This document shows, piece by piece, positions 24,106-29,095 of a stretch of DNA of 29,095 nucleotides (position 1 is its first letter; each line of letters opens with the position of its first letter). Source of the stretch: an uncultured Oscillospiraceae bacterium (lineage in GTDB: Bacteria; Bacillota; Clostridia; Oscillospirales; Ruminococcaceae); assembly GCA_900546885.1 (NCBI GenBank), contig UREN01000022.1, forward strand, positions 1 to 29,095. Reading direction: 5' to 3'. The position numbers and the translations under genes are program-made. The notes below the pieces were generated by a model. It ran no database searches, was not told the origin of the DNA, and saw only the letters and a list, made by a program, of their open reading frames with translations.

Positions 24106-25104
24106 ATGGCGCGCATCGAGGGCCAAAAACTGAAAATTCTGGTTCTGGCCGATATTCTGGCACGCGAAACAGACAGCGCCCACGGGCTTACCGTGCCGCA
24201 GCTGATTGAGGCGCTGGCGGCGCGCGGCATCCCGGCCGAGCGCAAAAGCATCTACACAGACCTTCGTGCGCTGGAGGATTTCGGCCTGGACGTGATTTGC
24301 CTGCGCGAGGGGCACATCTGCCGCTGGGCGCTGGCCTCACGCACCTTTGAAGTGGCAGAACTGAAGCTATTGGTGGACGCGGTGCAGTCCTCCAAATTCC
24401 TTTCCGAAAAAAAGAGCCGCGCGCTCATCAAAAAGCTGGAGAGCCTTTGTTCCCGCCACGAGGCAAAGGCGCTGCAGCGCCAGGTGTTTGTAACCAACCG
24501 GCCCAAAAGCATGAACGAGAGCATCTACTACACCATCGACCTTCTGCACACCGCTATCTCCACCGACGAGCAGGTGCGCTTTCAAATTGCCGAGTGGACG
24601 CCGGAAAAAACCGTGCGCTACCGCCGCGGCGGCAAGCTGTATACCGTTTCGCCGTACGCCCTGATTTGGGAAGATGAAAACTATTACCTGCTTGCCTATG
24701 ACCCCGAGGCCGGGGCCATGCGCCATTACCGCGCGGACCGGCTGGCCCACCTTGCCCTGGCCGGCGGGCCGCGGGTTGGGAAAGAGGTGTTTGCCCGGCT
24801 GGATATGGCCGCCTACACCAAGCGCACTTTCGGCATGTTCGGCGGCGAGGAGACCGGTGTGACGCTGGAATTTGCCGCCCATCTGGCCGGGGTGGTGATA
24901 GACCGTTTTGGCAAAGACGTGACGTTTTTCCCCGCAGGGGACGGACGGTTTCGCGCCTATGTGCATGTGGTGCCCAGTGTGCAGTTCATGGGCTGGCTGG
25001 CCGGCCTTGGCGCCGAAGCCAGGCTTATCTCCCCGCCCGAGGTGCAAAAGGCTTTCTGTGCACATTGCCGCCAAGTGTTGCAGCAATACGGCGCGGCCAA
25101 ATAA
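24106..25104 (+). CDS. WYL-domain transcriptional regulator
   Basis: A 332-residue regulator. An N-terminal winged helix (residues about 5-80) includes LTVPQLIEALAARGIPAERK and SIYTDLRALEDFGLDV. A central WYL domain contains KLYTVSPYALIWEDENYYLL, and a C-terminal WCX-like region includes VTLEFAAHLAGVVIDRFGKD. WYL proteins typically bind nucleic-acid or nucleotide ligands and regulate diverse stress genes. AAAGGAGAG precedes the ATG. It lies 53 bases after gluQ on the same strand and may be cotranscribed. No nearby target gene is evident. Confidence 0.9.
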   Translation: MARIEGQKLKILVLADILARETDSAHGLTVPQLIEALAARGIPAERKSIYTDLRALEDFGLDVICLREGHICRWALASRTFEVAELKLLVDAVQSSKFLSEKKSRALIKKLESLCSRHEAKALQRQVFVTNRPKSMNESIYYTIDLLHTAISTDEQVRFQIAEWTPEKTVRYRRGGKLYTVSPYALIWEDENYYLLAYDPEAGAMRHYRADRLAHLALAGGPRVGKEVFARLDMAAYTKRTFGMFGGEETGVTLEFAAHLAGVVIDRFGKDVTFFPAGDGRFRAYVHVVPSVQFMGWLAGLGAEARLISPPEVQKAFCAHCRQVLQQYGAAK

Positions 25105-25204
25105 AGTCCTGTTTATAGGACATGTTTTCGCCTATACTGAAAGCACAAAAACAAAACAGCCTGCACGGCAAGCGGCAGGCACGGGCGAAAGGATGTGCTT
25201 TTGT

Positions 25205-25336
25205 ATGGTGAAAATGGCAGCGATAGCCCCGAAGGGCGTGTTTGAAGACGAAGAAGTGATGACCGTTTCGTGCCGGGAAGAGCCGTACGAGCGCCATTAT
25301 GACGATTTTTCCCGCAACTGGGAAGAGGCGGCCTGA
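25205..25336 (+). CDS. Small acidic hypothetical protein (43 aa)
   Basis: A 43-residue protein, starting MVKMAAIAPKGVFEDEEVMT and ending SRNWEEAA, with a high share of Glu, Asp and Tyr and no membrane segment. AAAGGA lies 11 bases upstream of the ATG at 25205. A nearer ATG (25193) overlaps that site. A TATACT box at 25133-25138 could be its promoter, and a strong terminator follows at 25386. Size, site and terminator together suggest a real gene, but I recognise no family. Confidence 0.55.
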   Translation: MVKMAAIAPKGVFEDEEVMTVSCREEPYERHYDDFSRNWEEAA

Positions 25337-25385
25337 CGCCGCACACGGCGCCGGCGCGCACGGGCAGCCCTGCAAAACACAAAAC

Positions 25386-25425
25386 AGCCCCATGGCAGCC
25401 TTTGGGCTTTGCCATGGGGCTTTTG
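25386..25425. terminator. Bidirectional terminator between the 43-aa gene and galT
   Basis: AGCCCCATGGCA (25386-25397) pairs perfectly with TGCCATGGGGCT (25410-25421), with T-runs on the plus strand and TGTTTTGTG on the minus strand. It separates convergent transcripts. Confidence 0.92.
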
Positions 25426-25444
25426 CGCGGCAGGGGTTCCCGCG

Positions 25445-26998
25445 CTAGATCATCTCTGCCTGCACACACCCCAGCTTTTGCAAAAAGCGCGCCAGCGCGG
25501 CGTGGCCCTGCGGCGTCTGTTTGAACACGCCCGCGTGTTCCAGGCAGGCCTCAAATTTTGCGCCAATCTCGCGCCGCACGGCCGCCTGGGCCTTCTCCGC
25601 CGTCATGGCCGTACCATAGGTTTTTACCAGGTAATCCAGCCAGGGCGCATGCTCCGGCGCGGCGGCTTTCACAGCGTCCGCCCCTTGCCTGCCCGCCAGA
25701 ACACTCGCAATCATGGCGCTCTGCTTTTCCAGCCGCCCGGGCAAAATGGCAAGGCCCATCACCTCGATAAGGCCAATGTTCTCTTTTTTGATGTGATGGA
25801 TCTCCTGATGCGGGTGAAAGATGCCGTCCGGGTATTCGGGCGTGGTGCGGTTGTTGCGCAGCACAAGGTCGAACACAAACTGTTTTTCATCTGCGTCATA
25901 GCGCAAAATAGGCGTGATGGTGTTGTGCGGCACCGCGTGCCCGGCCCCCTGCGAATAGGCCAGCACACCCACGCTTTCATCGGAATAACCGCGCCAAAGG
26001 CCCAGCGCCTCCTGCGCAAAGGCCAGCATCTGCGCCTTGTCGGCCCCCTTTACCCGCAGCGTGGTGACGGGCCAGGCAATGCTTTGCACCGTAATGTCGG
26101 GGTATTTTTCACACCGGTACACGGCCAGCGTTTTGGCCCGCTGCATGGGAAAGCTGTAGCGGCCGCCCTGAAAATGCATATGGCTGAGGATGCTGCCGCC
26201 CACAATGGGAAGGTCTGCGTTCGAGCCGCAGGTGTAATGCGGGAACTGGCTGACGAAATCGAACAGCTGGGCAAAGGCGTGCGGGGTGATGCACATGGGC
26301 TCGTGCTTTTCACTGAACACGATGCAGTGCTCGTTGTAATAGACATAGGGGCTGTATTGAAGGTACCACCGCTCGCCGCACAGGCTGACGGGCACCACGC
26401 GGTGGTTCTGGCGCGCAGGGAAATTCACGCGCCCTGCATAGCCGATATTCTCGATGCACAGCATGCACTTGGGGTAGCTGGACGAAGGCTGCAGCCGCTC
26501 CAGCGCGATGGTTTTGGGGTCTTTTTCCGGCTTTGTGAGGTTGATGGTCACTTCCAGCGTGCCATACTTCCCCTCGTAATTCCATTGGATGTTTCGGGCA
26601 ATCTGCGCAGTGCGGATATAGTTGGACGCAATGCACAGCCCATAGAAATAATCGGTGGCGGCGCGGGCACCCTCTTTTTCCCACAGGGCCCGGAAAGTTT
26701 CGCACACCTCGCTCTCGCGCGGCATTACGGCGCCCATGATGCGCGCTTCAAAATTCACACGCAGGGCGGGCACGCTGGCGTCAAACAGGCCCCGGGCCGC
26801 CGCGGCATCCAGCAGGCCGTCCAAGATGGCGGTGGGCGCCGGCTCTGTCTGGGCGGGCACCGGCCCTTCCCATGGCTCGGCCAGGCCAAACAGGTCCAAA
26901 AGCGTGTTGCGGCTGACATATACATCCAGCGAGGAAACCAGGCCGTGCCGGCGGGCAAAATCCAGCAGGCATTCCACCAGCAATGCAGTGTTGTTCAT
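25445..26998 (-). CDS. galT: UDP-glucose--hexose-1-phosphate uridylyltransferase, class 2
   Basis: A 517-residue enzyme of the Firmicutes class 2 GalT group, predicted to exchange UMP between UDP-glucose and galactose-1-phosphate in the Leloir pathway. Family blocks include NYIRTAQIARNIQWNYEGKY, SSSYPKCMLCIENIGYAGR (Cys178 and Cys181) and the active-site region GGSILSHMHFQGGRY (His273, His275). The C-terminal half has FHPHQEIHHIKKENIGLIEV. It stands alone; galK and galE are not in the window. GAGGAG precedes the ATG at 10 bases. A sigma-A promoter lies at 27051-27080. Confidence 0.95.
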   Translation of the reverse strand: MNNTALLVECLLDFARRHGLVSSLDVYVSRNTLLDLFGLAEPWEGPVPAQTEPAPTAILDGLLDAAAARGLFDASVPALRVNFEARIMGAVMPRESEVCETFRALWEKEGARAATDYFYGLCIASNYIRTAQIARNIQWNYEGKYGTLEVTINLTKPEKDPKTIALERLQPSSSYPKCMLCIENIGYAGRVNFPARQNHRVVPVSLCGERWYLQYSPYVYYNEHCIVFSEKHEPMCITPHAFAQLFDFVSQFPHYTCGSNADLPIVGGSILSHMHFQGGRYSFPMQRAKTLAVYRCEKYPDITVQSIAWPVTTLRVKGADKAQMLAFAQEALGLWRGYSDESVGVLAYSQGAGHAVPHNTITPILRYDADEKQFVFDLVLRNNRTTPEYPDGIFHPHQEIHHIKKENIGLIEVMGLAILPGRLEKQSAMIASVLAGRQGADAVKAAAPEHAPWLDYLVKTYGTAMTAEKAQAAVRREIGAKFEACLEHAGVFKQTPQGHAALARFLQKLGCVQAEMI

Positions 26999-27050
26999 GT
27001 TGCATGTTCTCCTCTCGCACCAGCCGCACAGGCGGCCTTATTTCCCTTTT

Positions 27051-27080
27051 ATTATAAGGTTTGGCAAGCCCTGGCCGCAA
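27051..27080 (-). promoter_or_regulatory. Sigma-A promoter of galT
   Basis: On the minus strand TTGCGG (27080-27075), an 18-base spacer, and TATAAT (27056-27051), about 50 bases before the galT start. Confidence 0.65.
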
Positions 27081-27205
27081 GATTCCAATAATGCAAAATT
27101 GTTGCACATAAATTACATTTTGCGCTGTGCCTTGGCACTTGTGCCCAGTTTTGCCCCGGGCCATTGTTCATCTTGTATGTTGGCCTTGAAAAAGCATGCC
27201 ACCGC

Positions 27206-27234
27206 TTGACAGGCACCTTTTCAGACGCTAAAAT
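27206..27234 (+). promoter_or_regulatory. Sigma-A promoter of the asnS T-box transcript
   Basis: Perfect TTGACA (27206-27211), a 17-base spacer, and TAAAAT (27229-27234). It starts the long structured leader of asnS. Confidence 0.88.
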
Positions 27235-27240
27235 GAATAA

Positions 27241-27525
27241 GACAGGCACAGACGGAGAAAAGTACAGCAGAACGCTTTGCCAAAGCGAGCGGGGGACGGT
27301 GCAAGCCCCGCGCACAGCCCTGCCCGAAGAACACTCCCGAGCCGCAAGCTGAACCCCGCCTTTGCGGGCAGTAGGTGCGCCGTGGGCAGCGCGTTAAGCT
27401 GCAAGCGCATACGGGCCTTTGCCCCGTGCGGAAAAGGGGCCGCGCAAGCGGCAAGTTAGGTGGCACCGCGGATCCGGCAGCGATTCGTCCTAAACTGTTA
27501 GGGCGATGCAGGCTGCCGGATTTTT
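27241..27525 (+). promoter_or_regulatory. T-box riboswitch leader of asnS
   Basis: A roughly 285-base leader that senses uncharged tRNA. GAGAAAAGTACA near the 5' end fits the stem I base. AGAACACTCC contains the likely specifier codon AAC (27330-27332, Asn) followed by A. The T-box core AGGTGGCACCGCG (27458-27470) is clear; its TGGC would pair with a tRNA ending GCCA, consistent with the G discriminator of tRNA(Asn). TTAGG before the core can pair with TCCTAA (27488-27493) to form the antiterminator. The terminator follows. Specifier and gene product agree. Confidence 0.95.
27472..27525 (+). terminator. T-box-controlled terminator
   Basis: ATCCGGCAGC (27472-27481) pairs perfectly with GCTGCCGGAT (27512-27521), followed by T residues. 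The intervening TCCTAA is the antiterminator strand, so the two structures exclude each other. Confidence 0.92.
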
Positions 27526-27544
27526 ATTTTCAGGAGGAAAAGAT

Positions 27545-28930
27545 ATGAAACGAACAGAGATCGCGGCCCTGTTCCGCCAAACGCCGCCGGACGGCACGCC
27601 GGTGACCGTGTGCGGCTGGGCCAAAACCGTGCGAGATTCGAAAAACATCGGGTTTCTCTCCCTTTCGGACGGCTCGTGCTTCAAGCCTGTACAAGTGGTG
27701 TTCGAAGCCGCCAAGCTGGCAAACTATAAAGAGATTGCCAAAGCCGGCGTGGGCACCTCGCTGAAGGTGGAGGGGACGCTGGTGCACACGCCCGGCGCAA
27801 AACAGCCCTTTGAGGTAAACGCCAGCGCCATCGCCATTCTGGGCGCGTGCGGGCCAGAATATCCCTTGCAGAAAAAGCGGCACACGGTGGAGTTTCTGCG
27901 CACCATGCCGCACCTGCGCGCACGCACCAACACGTTTTCCGCCGCTTTCCGCGTGCGCAGCGCCGCCGCCTTTGCCATCCACAAATTTCTGCAGGAACAG
28001 GGCTTTGTGTATGTGCACACGCCGCTCATCACGGGGTCTGACTGCGAGGGCGCCGGCGAGATGTTCCGCGTGACCACGCTGGACCTGAACAACCTGCCGC
28101 TTGGCGAGGACGGCAAAGTGGATTGCTCGAAAGATTTCTTCGGCCGCGCCACAAACCTCACCGTGTCCGGCCAGCTGGAGGGCGAAGCCATGGCCACGGC
28201 CTTTGGCAAAATTTACACGTTCGGCCCCACCTTCCGCGCTGAAAACTCCAACACGCCGCGCCATGCGGCCGAGTTCTGGATGATAGAGCCGGAGATTGCC
28301 TTTGCCGACCTTTCGGACGAAATGGACCTCTCGGAGGCCATGGTGAAAAGCGTCATCCGCTATGTGATGGACACCTGCCCGGACGAAATAGACTTTTTCA
28401 CTCAGTTTTTTGACAAAGAGCTGCGCGCCCGGCTGGAGCATGTGGCCGCCAGCGAATTTGCCCGCATTTCTTACACCGAGGCCGTGAAACTGCTGGCGGA
28501 AAAGAACAGCACGTTCCAATACAAAGTGGAATGGGGCACCGATTTGCAGACCGAGCACGAGCGCTACCTCACCGAGCAGGTGTTTCAAAAGCCTGTGTTC
28601 GTCACAGATTACCCCAAAGAGATCAAATCGTTCTATATGCGCCTGAACGACGACGGAAAAACCGTGGCCGCGGCAGACCTTCTGGTGCCCGGCATTGGCG
28701 AGCTGTGCGGCGGCAGCCAGCGCGAAGAGCGCCTGGACGTGCTGGAGCGCATGATGGAAGAAAAAGGCCTTTCGCGGCAGGACTATGAGTGGTATTTGGA
28801 CCTGCGGCGCTTCGGCACGGTGGAGCACGCCGGCTTCGGCATTGGCTTCGAGCGCCTGGTGATGTATCTCACCGCCATCCCCAACATTCGTGACGTGCTG
28901 CCCTTCCCCCGCACGGCGGGCGGTTTTTAA
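27545..28930 (+). CDS. asnS: Asparagine--tRNA ligase
   Basis: A 461-residue class IIb synthetase attaching asparagine to tRNA(Asn). The N-terminal OB-fold anticodon-binding domain (about residues 15-110) begins [20 protein letters not shown]. Motif 2 is [20 protein letters not shown] and motif 3 is [20 protein letters not shown], with the terminal [13 protein letters not shown]. The sequence [15 protein letters not shown] is typical of AsnRS. AGGAGG precedes the ATG at 27545. It is the only gene of the T-box unit. A weak stem (CCCGC and GCGGG around 28908-28920) with TTTTT sits at the stop codon and may help terminate. Confidence 0.98.
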   Translation: MKRTEIAALFRQTPPDGTPVTVCGWAKTVRDSKNIGFLSLSDGSCFKPVQVVFEAAKLANYKEIAKAGVGTSLKVEGTLVHTPGAKQPFEVNASAIAILGACGPEYPLQKKRHTVEFLRTMPHLRARTNTFSAAFRVRSAAAFAIHKFLQEQGFVYVHTPLITGSDCEGAGEMFRVTTLDLNNLPLGEDGKVDCSKDFFGRATNLTVSGQLEGEAMATAFGKIYTFGPTFRAENSNTPRHAAEFWMIEPEIAFADLSDEMDLSEAMVKSVIRYVMDTCPDEIDFFTQFFDKELRARLEHVAASEFARISYTEAVKLLAEKNSTFQYKVEWGTDLQTEHERYLTEQVFQKPVFVTDYPKEIKSFYMRLNDDGKTVAAADLLVPGIGELCGGSQREERLDVLERMMEEKGLSRQDYEWYLDLRRFGTVEHAGFGIGFERLVMYLTAIPNIRDVLPFPRTAGGF

Positions 28931-29095
28931 GCAAAGCGCCCCGGCAGCACGCAGAACAGCAGCGCCAGAAAAACATACGGAAAGCTGCGTTCCTGCAAGA
29001 AGGCATTGTCTTCAGCACACAGTTTTGCCTTCAGATGCATTAAAACGCCCGGCAATCCATCAGGATTGTATTCTAGCTGTACAAGACATGGATAT
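28927..29095 (-). CDS. Open reading frame running off the right edge (partial, unrecognised)
   Basis: On the minus strand an uninterrupted frame of 55 codons runs from the window end to TAA at 28927-28929, overlapping the asnS stop tail to tail. The visible part includes [18 protein letters not shown] and ends [14 protein letters not shown], a hydrophobic C-terminus. Codon use is less GC-rich at third positions than in the other genes, mainly in the part nearest the edge. It could be the C-terminus of a real gene, or chance. I recognise no family. Confidence 0.3.
   Translation of the reverse strand, partial: YPCLVQLEYNPDGLPGVLMHLKAKLCAEDNAFLQERSFPYVFLALLFCVLPGRFA

Overview
The window reads as a complete contig from a GC-rich, anaerobic, endospore-forming member of the Clostridia, most likely an Oscillospirales/Ruminococcaceae-type gut bacterium. 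The basis is germination and spore genes (gpr, spoVAC-spoVAD-spoVAE), a CIRCE-controlled hrcA-grpE-dnaK-dnaJ operon, a T-box-controlled asnS, a trimeric-type [FeFe] hydrogenase and a class 2 (Firmicutes) galT. No genus can be assigned from sequence alone. The left end is not genomic: bases 1-69 are poly-T plus an Illumina P5/TruSeq adapter, so the true genome starts near base 70.

Layout. (1) 94-2115: a GT51 transglycosylase, germination protease gpr (minus) and ribosomal protein rpsT (plus, divergent from gpr). (2) 2199-5882, minus strand: the DPA-channel genes spoVAC-spoVAD-spoVAE behind adenine deaminase ade, with a strong terminator between them. (3) 6044-11151: promoter and perfect CIRCE, then hrcA, grpE, dnaK, dnaJ and a terminator. 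GC-rich hairpins without T-tracts lie between dnaK and dnaJ. (4) 11228-19651: a two-armed hydrogenase locus. The minus arm encodes NuoE-like HndA, a GHKL ATPase, HndB, NuoF-like HndC and catalytic HydA. The plus arm encodes a DRTGG protein, an RsbW/SpoIIAB-like ATPase, an HydS-like sensory [FeFe] hydrogenase homologue, a second DRTGG-like protein and a PHP-domain protein. The divergent control region holds Rex-like half-sites over an extended -10 promoter. (5) 19740-22249, minus: an unusual IclR-HTH/GNAT fusion, a YesL-like membrane protein and a PlsC acyltransferase. (6) 22491-25336, plus: a GNAT acetyltransferase, a GluQ-RS translationally overlapped with it, a WYL regulator and a 43-residue small protein. 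(7) 25445-26998: galT (minus). (8) 27206-28930: T-box leader and asnS, then a partial open frame running off the right end.

How the parts work together. Region 4 is the most interesting. An enzyme that should oxidise NAD(P)H (perhaps with ferredoxin, by electron bifurcation) to make H2 sits back to back with a likely H2- or redox-sensing arm. That arm consists of an Fe-S hydrogenase homologue lacking the proton-relay cysteine, a predicted kinase or anti-sigma-type ATPase, DRTGG domains and a PHP phosphoesterase. The architecture suggests redox signalling back to hydrogenase or central metabolism, but the output target is not visible. The IclR-HTH/GNAT fusion is the most unusual single protein.
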